A DNA stretch of 64,000 nt, taken from Ziziphus jujuba. Taxonomy: Eukaryota > Streptophyta > Magnoliopsida > Rosales > Rhamnaceae. The stretch lies in the NCBI RefSeq assembly GCF_031755915.1, contig NC_083380.1:10478001-10542000 (forward strand), read 5' to 3'. How positions within the stretch are numbered: the stretch's first letter is position 1; the number at the start of each line of letters is the position of its first letter. Positions 1 through 11,800 of the stretch are shown here, one piece after another. The position numbers and the translations under genes are program-made. The notes under the pieces were generated by a model. It saw nothing but the letters and a program-made list of their open reading frames with translations. It did not search any database and was not told the origin of the DNA.

Positions 1-1266
1 TCATGTCCAAACACATTTAAACCCCAAAACTTTTGGTGTTTATTAGTTTGGAACTGACTTAATTTGTAAATAACTAATCTAATCCAATTAGTAACGGGTT
101 TGGTTTTTATAATTCAAATTGAACCAGTTTATATCTATATGAAATCCGATCTAAAATAATCCAATTTGTAATCGATTTATATTGATTTTTTTTAAAATTT
201 TAAATTTTAGATAGCAACCTTTGGCTCTTGGGTTTTTTATTACATAAAATATTTATTTTCTAAAATGCATACTTGTCTACAAGAAAAGAAATGAAAAGAA
301 AAAAAAAAAAACCTAATACGTAAAATACATAAATATTAAAAAAAAAAGAAGAAGTTAAAGCTCAATAATAAGTTATAACTTTGCATATCAAGTTATAATC
401 ACGCAATCAACTAATAAATTTACAGATAATAACATAAATTTTAATATATATAATTATATTATTTATATTGTCAATAGGTTTGATTTGGATCAGTTTCATT
501 CGATTTTCATTTAAAAAATTGAATCAAACCAAATCTATAGTTAATTTTTAATTTTCAAAACTGATCTAATCTGATTACATTAAAAAAAAAAAACCGATCT
601 TAACAAATTGGATTGGATTGGATAGATCAGTTTTATTGGTTGGTTTGTTTTTCTACACACCTTATCCAAAAGTATCGTTGCATTTCAACTTTTCAAAAAC
701 TTCAGTGACGAATAAGTGAATTTCTAATGGGAAAACTATTAGAATATATTTACAAAAAATGAAGAAACTATATATATATATATATTCGCTTTGTTATATA
801 CATTTTTCCTAGATATTTTTGTAAATCATAATTTCAATATTTTAATATATTTTTTTATATTTAGGAAAACAGTAAATTGGAAGTTGACTAGGAAACATCA
901 AGTGGTGCACTTTTCTGTTCAATGACAATAAAAGTAACCAAACTTTGTTAAAACATTTTTTTATAATCATAGCATAGGTTGGGGATAATTTTCAAGAGTA
1001 ACATTACATGCACCAATTAATATATCAAGTATATACGTATTATTATTTGATTAGTTAATATATTAAAATAATTTAAATATGGATAAGTCAATATTAAATG
1101 GATAAGTGTAATTAAATTTAAATCAATCAAATAATACTATATGTACACTTGGTAATAAATAGATAGAGTGGATAATGTTTTTACTATTACTCTAACCTTC
1201 AAACCTAATTTTCATACTTGTATTATCCGCTATTAAGTTTAGATCCTTTGTAAATAACTAAATCTG
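1..1266. repeat. Segmental duplication, copy A, first block
   Basis: AT-rich DNA with no gene that I can support. It matches 41294-42547 almost base for base, with only scattered substitutions and short indels. Position 1 aligns to 41294, so the duplication runs off the left edge of the window. The block ends where a solo LTR has inserted; copy B continues there without interruption. Confidence 0.9.
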
Positions 1267-2626
1267 TGTAACACCCCGTCCCAAATCGCACTGGAATCCA
1301 TGCACGTTGACCGTTGACCGAGCAGGTCAAAAGTTGACTTTTTGTCCCAGTTGGAATTTCTAGTTGACCAGGGTACCGTGGCGAAGTGCACGATGCCCTA
1401 AGTTCGTAGACTAGTAGCACGTCGAAAACGGAGCTACGGTTTGAAAGTTATGGGCAAAACAAGTTGAAGTGCAAATAGTCCAAAAGATGCTGGAAGTTGA
1501 CTTTTTCTTGTGGCGTAATTTTGTTTTGACTCTTGTATGGTTGTAAAGTACTCGTCGATACGAGTTCATAGACTAGCGGCACGCTTGAATCGGACGTTTG
1601 GTTAAAAAGTTATGGACGTTTAAAATTCGCCGGGTACCGTAATATTTTATTATATCTGGCTTAAGTGCACAGTGATGCCACGTGTCATCACCTGATTGGT
1701 CCACGTGGAATGAACAGTGTCACACAGTGGCTTTTATTTGACAAAAATCTCGGGGAAAAGAGAGAAAGAGAGAGAGGAGAGAGAAAGAGAAAGAGAGTCC
1801 GACCGGTCACCGGAGTTTTTCAAATTTTCCGGCCGATCTACCTTACACGCGCTGGCCAGCAAGAAGCCCCTCCCCATTTCCGACAAAACCCCAAAATTTC
1901 ATGGCCATTGGCCGTCGGACGCGCCCGGATTGAGGCGGCGAAGATCGGCGGTGATTTTTCCCTCCATCGCCGGCCACCACCGATTGACCCATTTCCGGCC
2001 ATTTTCCGGCCACACGCGCAAGCTAGCCCTCACCAACTCCTCAAGTCCGGCCGACCCACCAAATTTCACGGCCACCGGACCATCGACGCGCCGGGATCGG
2101 AGCTTTTTCCGGCGAGAGGCCGAAATCCTTCAAACTCCGATTTCTCCTCCGTCCAGCCTCCGTTTGCCTCACCACCGGTCCCGTTGGATTCCTCTCCCCT
2201 TGATCTACAAATTTGCAAAAAATCTCAGCCAACGGCCACCGCACGTGCCACCGCCGGCGACCGTTGCCGGTGACAGCGGCGGCTCGCCGGAAGTTACTGT
2301 TCCAGCGAGTACCCAGTCTCACGGCCAGTCCCTGTCCACTGTGTTCGACCTCCTGAACCCGAATCCGGCATCCGTTTCCGCCAATTCGCGACGGTTTGGG
2401 AGAATTGTGGAGTCGAAACCCGAAAAGCTTTCCGGCGAGATTCCGACCACCTCAGGTCCGATCACCGGAAAGTAAGACCGAATCTGTGATCCTCATCACT
2501 CGAGCTTCGATTCGGTATATAACTCGCAACTTTTAGATATCGTTTGGTGTTCGCTCCCCGGGTACCCATTTGGGAATTACCCGAATAAAATATTAATATA
2601 TTTGGTTGGTATTGTGAATGTTTTAG

Positions 2627-2687
2627 GTGCGCGTACTAGTAGTGGAGTTGATCCTACAGAGGATTTTAGCTGATTTACGCGCTTAAG
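2627..2687 (+). other. 61-nt structured exon-like module in LTR element 1
   Basis: The module lies between a TTTTAG acceptor and a GTGAGTGACCC donor. Its ends pair: GCGCGTA near the start with TACGCGC near the end (7 bp). Inside, ATCC and GGAT form a second short hairpin with a 6-nt loop. The same length and architecture recur in five other LTR copies, with different but still paired stem bases. Function unknown; a structured RNA or a spliced mini-exon is inferred. Confidence 0.55.
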
Positions 2688-3750
2688 GTGAGTGACCCAC
2701 CTTCAAAAAATATTTGGGCAATTAATTATGTTTAATTGGTATTTAAATTATGCTCATGTAGTACGATTTAATTATTATTTTATTGTGGATTAATTTATTT
2801 ATTATGCATGAGCAAATTATATTTCGGTAATAATCATACGTGGTTTTAAGTATTATTTTTCGGGCATAATTGGGTTAAATATTTTATGAAAATATTTGTT
2901 TAAATTTTATAAATTATGCCCGCGGTATTTTTTATTGTTGAACCTCGTACTTCGAGAAAATTGTGGTTTATTTGTTATCGATGTTTCGTCCGATTTGTTA
3001 AATAAAAATATGTGGGATGGTAAGTGTGAGAATTTAATATATTTCCCACGGTAATTTTGGAAAACGGTACGGTTGGTTAATAATGATTATTTTAGACGCA
3101 CTCATACAGTATTGGTGTTCTGGTGTATGGACACGTGGTAGCGCGCAAGTATTATTTCTCCCGTAGTTGCCATTGGAACGTGGGCTGGCAAGTTTGTTAT
3201 TGGCCACAGCCGCCCCCCTCCTTGGCCGGGATGATGGTTTTAGCAGCGGTACTGTCGGGATGCCGAAGTGCCTTTTGCAAGTTTCTCTCTTTAACCCCCC
3301 CGCCAGTCGGTGCTCGGGACGCTGGGTATTGGAGGGCATCACCGGTATATGGTGTGGTGCGTCAAGTGTAATTTTCAAATAATGTTTCAAACCCCAAGGG
3401 TGTTCAAAAATTATTTATTGTAATTTATTACATTTTAATTATATATTGGGGTATGTATTTATTTATTATTGTTTATCAAATGGTTTAATCCCTTGGTTTT
3501 CGGGAAGTACGTACATCGGGTTTTGTGAAATTGTTTTAAAAAGGGAACATTTCAAACGGAGCGATTGGTGAGAGTTTTGAGGGAAATTATTATTTCCAAT
3601 AGTTATTATTAGTTATTTATTAATTGTTGGTATTTATTCAATTTCCTTAATTGTTATTATTATTATTTTATTATCATTAAAAGTGTTCAGTAGTTAGGGT
3701 CACTCATTGAGATGATTAGCATCTCACGTTTTTAAGTTCCGTTCCCTTAG
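2688..3750 (+). other. Putative intron of LTR element 1 with complementary ends
   Basis: The stretch begins GTGAGTGACCC (2688-2698) and ends TTCCCTTAG (to 3750). Near the end, at 3697-3707, lies GGGTCACTCAT, complementary to the donor at 10 of 11 positions. Right after it, 3708-3726, TGAGATG-ATTAG-CATCTCA is a perfect 7-bp hairpin. Pairing would bring donor and acceptor regions together or mask the donor. That splicing occurs is inferred from sequence only. Confidence 0.4.
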
Positions 3751-4744
3751 GTGCAAGTGGTGGTAGACGTTCTTCAGGAGCGAATCAAATTTTCCGCTGC
3801 TATCGTGTTTCGAGAAGTACCTTTGTACTCTTTCATTTCAGTGTATTATTTCTTTCATCCTTGTTGTATTTCTGTTGATTAGCACTTTTTAAAGATCTGT
3901 ATACTATTGGGACACTTATGTTTTATTTATGCACTGGACTGTTGTTATTGTTGAGAAGTGCTGAAATTTGTGGAACAATTTGTAGTTTTGTGGTATGAAT
4001 AAGGGGATGAGTATAGAAGTGTGTTTTCAGTGCAGGTAATTTTTGGTTGGTCCTACCCTTAGGGGAGGTGCTGTCGGATTTTCCGTTGGAAGGTTCGGTG
4101 GTATTTCCCTGGGATCAGGGCTTGTATAGGGTTCCGGGGAGGAATTCTGGACCAGTCCTCACATCTGAATGATACCAGTTTATTAATTATTGAGTAATAT
4201 TATATTAAAACGAAATTGGCATAAACAATATATTTCAATATGTACTACTTCAAGATTATTGTATAAATTTAATCATCCACCCAACCTAATAATAAAATGT
4301 AACTTTGAGTACATAAACATAAAAATTATCCATTTAATCTTTTGCTAAATCGATAATGATGCCAAATCAATCCAAATCCGTGTATAATTGACTCAAATTC
4401 ATTTATTTTTTCCCATCTCATTTTCAAGTTGTTATTAGTATTATTATTATTATATCATCATCTCGTTGTTAAGTTGGGTTATCCATGTCATTATCCAATT
4501 TGATTATCTCCCCTAATAGTAGGATTTGGTCCTTAATTGAGAAGTTCCAACTTACCTCCTAATTTTGAAAACTGAAATAATAAATTATATAGATTAGAGG
4601 GCCAGCTAGTTAGCTCAAGCTATGCAGTACGGATGTCTCGCCCCACTTGCCCAACCTTCTAGTCTCCATAAGATGGCCCATCTCATCGTTCTAGTAACAA
4701 CTATTTGAAGTCCAATTTTAGAATGGGCCTTGAGCCTATTAAAT

Positions 4745-4850
4745 TAGGAAAATGGTTTTTTCGAAAAGTAGCCATCCTGTAAATAGTTTTTTGAAGAATA
4801 GCAATTTTTTAAAAAAAAAAAACTAGTCACCTTGGGACAAAAATATTCTT
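4745..4850 (+). repeat. Left terminal inverted repeat of MULE copy A
   Basis: The word order GGTTTTTTCGAAAAGTAGCC, ATCCTGTAAATAG, GAAGAATAGCAA, then a homopolymer run and CTAGTCACCTTGGGACAAAAAT is matched by the reverse complement of 14955-15085. The outer border is uncertain because the tip has diverged. The corresponding repeat in copy B starts near 43124. Confidence 0.65.
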
Positions 4851-5214
4851 GATAAAATTAAAAATTACGCAATAGGTTTTTTTTTTACCCTTTCCTTCTT
4901 CCTGTACACAGCCGTTCATGCAAAGGTTTCTGTAACAGGCCACTCTTTGCATCTCATCTCTCCTCACTCTCATTTTCTTGTATTTTCTCATATCTGAAAC
5001 TAAATTCAGGTAAAATATTTATCTTTTTTCTTATTAGATGAAACTAAGGAAATATGTGTTTTTTTTCTCTTTTTTCTTGTATATTTTGATAGTTTTGGAA
5101 TTTTTAAGCTTTTTATTTAATATGGGTATGCAAGAAATTAATTTATGAGCTGTTATATATGAGTTTAAAGATATTTAGGTGGCATACGGTTTGAAAATAG
5201 GGAAAAATTTGTGT

Positions 5215-5345
5215 AAAACTGAAAAATTATGAAAAACAGTAAAAACAGAGGAAATTTGACGAAAAAGATGAACTTCCGCCATTTTCCTCCAGTTTGTCAA
5301 TTTTCGCAAGTTTTTCGCTAATTTTTCACCAATTTTCTGCCAGTT
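5215..5345. repeat. Subterminal short-repeat array of MULE copy A
   Basis: A run of imperfect 12-20 bp units built on TTTTC(T/G)(C/G)CCA and AGTTTTCTGC, together with GAGGAAATTTG on the left side. It lies in the 5'-UTR intron of the transposase gene. Copy B has it at 43620-43745 with several substitutions. Subterminal arrays in Mutator-like elements can bind transposase; that role here is inference. Confidence 0.45.
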
Positions 5346-5492
5346 TTCTGCTAGTAGGAAAAAGCTATATTTGGTCGGAAAACAAAATAGAATCAACTTT
5401 TTTAATACAGTTAATATGTTTGTTTAGTATTATTCAAATTTTTATATATTTATTGATTTAGTTTAACGTTATTTATTTAATTTTGCAGTAAA

Positions 5493-8067
5493 ATGGAAGA
5501 TGATGATATTGTAATTGGAGTTTTATATAATGGAACATTGGTACAAAATGATGGTGGTAATTGGGAATATCGAAATGGTAAAAATATAATGGTTTCCGTC
5601 GACAAGAGATGCACAAAATCAGAGTTAGAAGATGAGATTTTCAATTCTATTGAGATAGATCGAAATGAATATATGCTAAAGCTAAAATGGATATATGGAC
5701 GATGTGCAGAAAAGTTGGATCCTATAGAAATACACTGTGATAGGGATGTGAAATGCTTTCTTCAAGAAGTGAGGAATTGAGGGATGACAATGATGCAGCC
5801 TCCAATGTATGTTGAGGTGATTTCAAAAGTTGAACATGTATGTAGAAATGTTCATCAGACAGCCTTTGCTTCGGATAGTGGGAGTAATCTTCATTATTTT
5901 TCTTGTCCTCCAATTGGCGTTCGACTACCACAAGTTTCGGGTACTGAACCTATTTAGGCTACATGTCAAGAAATTATGGTTCAAGAAACTTAGTTTAGAG
6001 GTCAAGTTGATGTTCGTGGGGCCTGGACATCATTTAACATCCATGAAGGAGTTGATGTTGGAGGTGACTATGCTGAACGGTTTCCTAATGATGAAGAGTA
6101 TGAGCAGTTGCATAATATTGATCATGATGAGAATTACAATGCAGCAGAGGATGATGTTGATCATAATAATGTAGATTTTGATCATGAGTTGCCGGACAAT
6201 GATAATGATATGCATCCTGAAATGAACAATGAAGGAGTTGATGATGTTAGGGTTCATCGTTCTACAAGTGACCACATATCATCGAGCAACAGAAGTGGTT
6301 CTATGGCCATATTTTCGTCAAAGTTCACTGGCAATGAGAGCATAGTAGTTGGACAATTATTTCGCAACAAACGTGACTTACAGAATAAACTGAGTATCTA
6401 TTGCATGCAAGAAAATAAGGAGTTCAAGGTGACACAGTCAACTACACAACGGTATGAGGTTGTATGCTTGGAAAATACTTGTAAATGGCGACTACGTGCA
6501 ACCACATTTAAAAATGCAGAAATATTTGTTGTGAGAATTTTTGATAATGTACACAGTTACTCGTTAGATATTATGCATCGAGAACATAAGCAGGCCAGTA
6601 GCCGGGTTACCGGGCAATGTATCAAATCTAAATATGAAGGTATTGCACGTGTTTACAAACCCAAAGAAATTCAACATGATTTTTTGCAGAAATATGGGGT
6701 GAATATAAGCTACAACAAAGTATGGAGAGGTAAAGAGTATGTACTTAACAGTGTTAGGGGATCTCTAGAGGAGAATTTTGCTAAGTTACCTGCCTACTGT
6801 TATGAGTTAGTGTCAAAGAACCCTGGGACTTTTACACATATCAAAACAGACGATAATAACAATTTTGTATATTTTTTTGTGGCGATTGGAGCAAGAATTA
6901 GGGGATTTAAATCCCACATAAGACCCGTGTTGGCTATTGATGCAACTACATTGAAAGGGAAATACAAATGGTACATGTATATTGCATCGGGCATGGAAGG
7001 CAATAAGCAAATATATCCTTTGGCTTTCGGCATTGGAGATGGAGAGAACGAGCAAGCATATACATGGTTTTTCCAAAACCTTAAGGATGCCATCGGAGAT
7101 TTTCCGGATTTGGTGTTTGTGAGTGATAGACACTCCGTTATTGAAAGGGCATTAGGCAAAGTTTTTCCCAATGCATACCATGCATTGTGCACGTACCATA
7201 TAAGCAGAAATATTAAAGCAAATGGACATATGAAAGATGAAAAAATAATACAATGTTTCATGCTTGCAACTAGTGCATATTCAGTTGAAGATTTTGAGTT
7301 TTATATGGGGCAAATTGAGGCAAAAAATAGCAGGGCTGCCCAGTACATTCGATCATGTGACCCTACAAGGTGGGCACATTCTCTTTCTCCATATAGAAGG
7401 TACACTATCATGACCACCAATATTGCAGAAAGCTTGAATGGTATTTTGCTAGATGCTAGAGAGATGCCAATAGTAGCATTAATTGAGCACATACGAGATT
7501 TACTGCAGAGGTGGTTTTATGAGCAATGTATTGAAGGTGCAAAATTGACGAAGCCTGTGACTGACCATATGGAAGAGCAACTCAAACTACGAAATTTGAA
7601 GTCTATCGGACTATGTGTGAAAGTCATTAATATGCATGAATTTCTTGTGGAAGGTGGGAGTTTGAGGGGTACAGTTAATCTCCAATCAAAAGCATGCTCA
7701 TGCAAAGTCTTCGATCTTGATCAATATCCTTGTGATCATTGTATTGCCGCTTGCAAAGACCGTAGAATTGCTCTTTATGGCATGTGTTCTCATTACTACA
7801 CCACGGATGCATATCGTGCAGCTTATGTTGAGTCCATTTAGCCTGTGTTAGATGAAAAACAGTGGCATGCCCCGGATGACGTGGCAAGTCGTATTGTTCT
7901 TCCACCAAGATGAACACGTAGGCGAGCCGGTAGGCAGAAGATGCAATGCATACCATCCGAAGGTGAAGATGTTATTGGACATAAATGTAGCCGATGTGGT
8001 GGTGTTGGACATTATAGGTAGAGATGTACGAATCCATTGTCTTATTCTTCGAATGAGAAAGTTTTAA
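5493..8067 (+). pseudogene. MULE transposase (MuDR family), copy A, disabled
   Basis: Start chosen at 5493 because the next 95 codons form the PB1-like N-terminal domain seen in plant MULE transposases. A likely 5'-UTR intron precedes it (CAG/GTAAAA at 5010, TTTTGCAG at 5488). In-frame stops interrupt the frame near 5780, 5958 and 5991. From 6108 to 7841 a 577-codon frame is open. It holds a C-x4-C Mutator DNA-binding domain (CLENTCKW), the DDE core with Asp278 (AIDATTLKG), Asp340 (VSDRHS) and a likely Glu441 (IAESLNG), and a SWIM zinc finger (CSCKVF, then CDH). After a stop at 7841 the reading continues through ASRIVLPPR and a CCHC zinc knuckle to about 8067, with two more stops. Residues are numbered from 6108. 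The catalytic core looks intact but the whole protein cannot be made without readthrough. Confidence 0.85.
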
Positions 8068-8423
8068 TTTAGTGTTATGCTTTAATATGTTTTGATAATT
8101 ATTTCATATTTTGGATATTATATTTTCTACTCCACGGTGGAATATTTATTACCAATATTTTTTTTAATTTAATCCCAAATGAAAAGAGGCTTTCTGGAGT
8201 TGATTTTAAATCTTTAGTTTACATCTCATTTTATGAAATGTCCAAATGATTTTGAAAAGAAAAACAAATATATATCATTTTTTCTTTTCTTTAAAATGGT
8301 TATTGATTTTAAATGTCAATACATTTTTTGTTAAATCCATCTTCATCTTATATAATATTTGTCTCCACTCTCAATTTTTTTATCCCACTATTAACTTAAA
8401 TCATCTGTTAGAAATTGATTTTC

Positions 8424-8650
8424 CAAGTGGAGGAAATTAGTTTTTGATAGGAGTAAAAATTATTCAATGATTTCCGCTTGGAGGAAATTTTTTCCAACAG
8501 AAGGAAAACGATTTCCACTTGGAGGAAAAATTTTCCACTGGCGGAAAATTATCCAGAGGCTTCAATTGATCTCCATATGGGATTTCCGACTGGAGGAAAA
8601 GTTTTCCATCTAGAGGAAATATTTTCCAACAAGCGGAAAATTTTTTAGAA
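8424..8650. repeat. Palindromic GGAAA/TTTCC array downstream of the transposase gene
   Basis: About ten imperfect units of the form TGGAGGAAA...TTTTCC, spaced irregularly, many of them self-complementary (for example GGAGGAAAAATTTTCCACTGG). It sits between the 3' ends of the transposase and Ulp1-like genes. A sister array lies at 12055-12210, on the other side of the Ulp1-like gene. Both are conserved in copy B (46825-47075 and 53330-53490). Confidence 0.6.
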
Positions 8651-8884
8651 TTTGCAATTGAGCTCGTAAGACATTTGTGCATAATGGAATTGTAATAAAT
8701 AAACATGGCACATTTTCTATAAGGTCAATTAGTTATCCTTACATGAATAACACATCGTTATCTTTGGTAAATGAACATTATAAGCCACCATTATCTTTAC
8801 AATTAAAAGTCTAATATAATAAAGAATATGCATCTATAAACATGACAAAAGGAAAGAAAAATGCATCACCACCCAGCTCATATG

Positions 8885-11800
8885 CTTAGTTCTTTGTTGT
8901 AAGCCTCATATGCATACTTCCTCCTAAAGAACTCCATGTCATCTTATGTGAATGTCACTGGTAATCTAGCATGTAAAAACTCGATGGTCTTGAGTATAAA
9001 CATGCCACAGTCACCACTACAAAAAAACAATTATTATAACATATATTAGTATTATTAGAACCATATTCAATAGTTAATATTTATTCAACAAACATGTACG
9101 TATTAAGGGGCTTTGCCTGTTACTTTGTTGAGGGGAAGTTTGTGCCAATTCACATGTAAACTCATCAACGGAGTCTACAAGATCCGGTCACTGCTCATAA
9201 AAGGATGCAGACCGCAGTAAATAAGGTAACATAATGTATAATTTCTGAAAATAAATTTCTCCCCTATTTCGGTTGCCAACCTTATCTTTGTCATATACAG
9301 TCATACGACGCTCTTTTAAGTCCACGTGCCCTACCAGCCAATGTATGTTGCGCTTGTTTAGTGGAATCAACAACTGTCAATACATTACAGGATTTCAGTT
9401 AGCACAACAAATAAAGGAAGGCACATGAATAAATGAATAGCTAACATTACACAATTTGGACATGTATATTGTACATGATTTAAGCATTTCCATGGCTTTG
9501 ACTCCTTCATTCGAATCGCCAATACATATTCTTGCATTGCATATGAGAATTGGAACTTAGATGGATTGGCGAGGAACTTTCCATAACACTGCTCAATGTA
9601 TACCTACAACAAAATAAATTATTAGTTACCCAAAATCACAATAGCCATATATAGGACACCTGGCCTTTAATACGTCTTTACTTACCCAAAATCCTCCACC
9701 TATCACCTCAAAACTAGGATAAAAAACATCAGGGAATCGATTGGCACGTATACGAAATAAGTAAGGCAGGACTTTCATATGCTGCATTGAAAGATGAGTT
9801 AATTTTAAATTACATCCATGCAGTTGAACAACTATCTATGGAATTTATCAAATTATAAAATAAAAATCTTGATCGAAAAATACTTACATCGTGATTCATC
9901 CATTTCTCACTGGTTATAAGTAACCAGAAAAAGTCTTTACCCGCAGATAAAATGTCCATATCAACCTTTGCTGTCCAATTGGACTTCATAAATTGGTCAA
10001 AAAATTTTACAAGTTGCGTGGGTACTGGTTTGTATGGGTCGAACTTCAAAGTAGAAGATGCACGGGGTAAAGTGTGCTGTAGTTTTTTCCGCAAGCCTCC
10101 AACATTGTAAGGAGTTGTAATAGCTGCTACCGCCTTCCTATCCCGCCTCCCAATATCTATACTTTGCTTAGCAGTTGCTACCTTTCTTGCATGTCTCCGG
10201 GCTAGAAACTTTGATGGAGACACTTTCTCGATAATCGTAACCTTGGTCCTGCATCGTCTACAACGGATGGATGTGATTGTCTATCAATGGGGGTCACATC
10301 GGGACCAAACTCTTCTTTATTTTCATCCCCTTCAACATCCGCTTCCATCCCATCTCCTAACCCCGTCAGCACTAACTCCCACTCCTTGGTGCTTCATTAA
10401 CTTATCAAGCTTGGTCTCCAAACTTGCAAACTCTCTAAGCATGGCAATTCTTAAATCCTTAACGTCTTGCCATACATTAGCCACTTCACCTTCAAGGATA
10501 GTTAATCTCTCTCTCAAAGGTACCTAAAAGAAACAATAATGATTAGTACTTGCAATAATAAAAAAGATAACCATTCATACAATTTATTCAAACCTCATCA
10601 TGGGACGGAGTTATTGGAGGTTGGGATGGAGTCGATGGTTTAACATGAACATGAGCAGCAACTCCTGCAGTCGATGATGAAGGTTGGTCTGTCGGCTTAT
10701 CTCCCATTCGCCGCCTCCCTCCTTTACCCTTACTTTCCACAAAGGCCTGTTTTCGTTTCTTACTTCTTCCACTACTTGTAAGTGGAACACCCTCATCCTT
10801 TTCACCATGACTTCCCTGTGGTGGCTTGTCTCAGACAACAGGTGCAACACTGTATGGAGTAGTGTCATGATGTACATCCCATGCAACTTTGCCAATATAT
10901 GCACGCTCAAATTCAATTACATTCATTAAGTCATGAACGGGATACTGTAAAAGACAAAAGGGATTGTCATCAAGTGATTATTAAGTAATACTAATATTAC
11001 TACAAATACTACAAAAGTCTATAAATAATATTACTATGTTGGAATGTATATTTATATATATATATATATTTGTACATATAAGTAGAAGAACTCATATACT
11101 TACATCACGATGATCAAAGAGTTCAGTGGTCTTCTCAAATCTTGGCACTTGTGAAATATGTCAATTAAGAATTCGAGGGAATGCCATGTCCGGCAACTTC
11201 TTTCCAAATGCTTGACCTAAAAAAGGAATTGTCTCAAAACCCCAAATTTGTCAAACAATTAATTAATAATAAGTAAAGAAATACACACCATAAATACAAG
11301 TGTAACAAACTTACCATGAAAGCCAAAGGAAACCCATAAAGACTATAACTCTTTGACTTGTTTAAAGCCATGGACTCTTTATACTCAAAAGCACTCTTCA
11401 ATGATCTAATGGTGGTGGTATATGATAAAGTACCCCATGGATAGTTATTGAAGTACTCTAAATCATCCACCATCTCCAAGTGATTATAAGGTGAGGTGGC
11501 CATGCTTTCTTTGCCTAGAAGAATCATCTCTAGGAAATATTAGAAAGCCAACTTCAATCTATCATCGTCGGCTTCATCATTGTCTTGACATTGTGCGGTC
11601 ATGAAAGCTTCGGTTATCTCTGAGTTAGTGACTTTTCGCTTTCCGCCAAAATACATGTCACCAATATGACTAAAGATGTTAACTCGCCTACTGGGTTCGT
11701 AACCAAACCATAGACCTGTAATTATGGTGAAGTCTCTTCGTGAAAATCTAGCACCACACCCTCCAAAATTGAATACCATAGAATCCTTATCGTCACAAAC

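Larger units (their letters stand above)
1267..4163 (+). mobile_element. Solo LTR, long-LTR family, element 1
   Basis: This 2.9-kb element starts TGTAACACCCCG and ends CCTCACA. It is flanked by ATCTG/(A)TCTG, a 4-5 bp target duplication. Copy B of the segmental duplication has the unoccupied site near 42541-42550, which proves insertion. No gag, pol, primer site or second LTR is present, so a solo LTR is the simplest reading. In order it holds a GA-rich tract (1755-1800), a GC-rich leader (1800-2470), a 61-nt exon-like module (2627-2687), an AT-rich intron-like stretch of about 1 kb and a conserved 3' part rich in short hairpins. Relatives lie at 37367, 47425, 55800, 56462, 57386 and 61859. 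Confidence 0.8.

Noticed and set aside
1717..2475. 252-codon Ser/Pro/Arg-rich frame in LTR element 1, with a 223-codon relative at 59146-59817
   Set aside because: The tail is alike in both, but in the middle the matching words lie in different frames (the 1665 frame in element 1), so the frame is not conserved. GC-rich LTR leader with few stops by composition.
6800..7261. Long antisense frames within both transposase copies (6800-7261, 45230-45652)
   Set aside because: Mirror frames of the conserved DDE domain; selection there is on the plus-strand frame.
8424..8650. CRISPR-like look of the GGAAA array
   Set aside because: Units are palindromic and irregularly spaced with no unique spacers, in a plant nuclear element.
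10243..10527. Plus-strand frames across the Ulp1-like gene (10243, 10684, 11724, 51511, 51952, 53000)
   Set aside because: They are complements of the minus-strand exons, which carry the recognisable domains.
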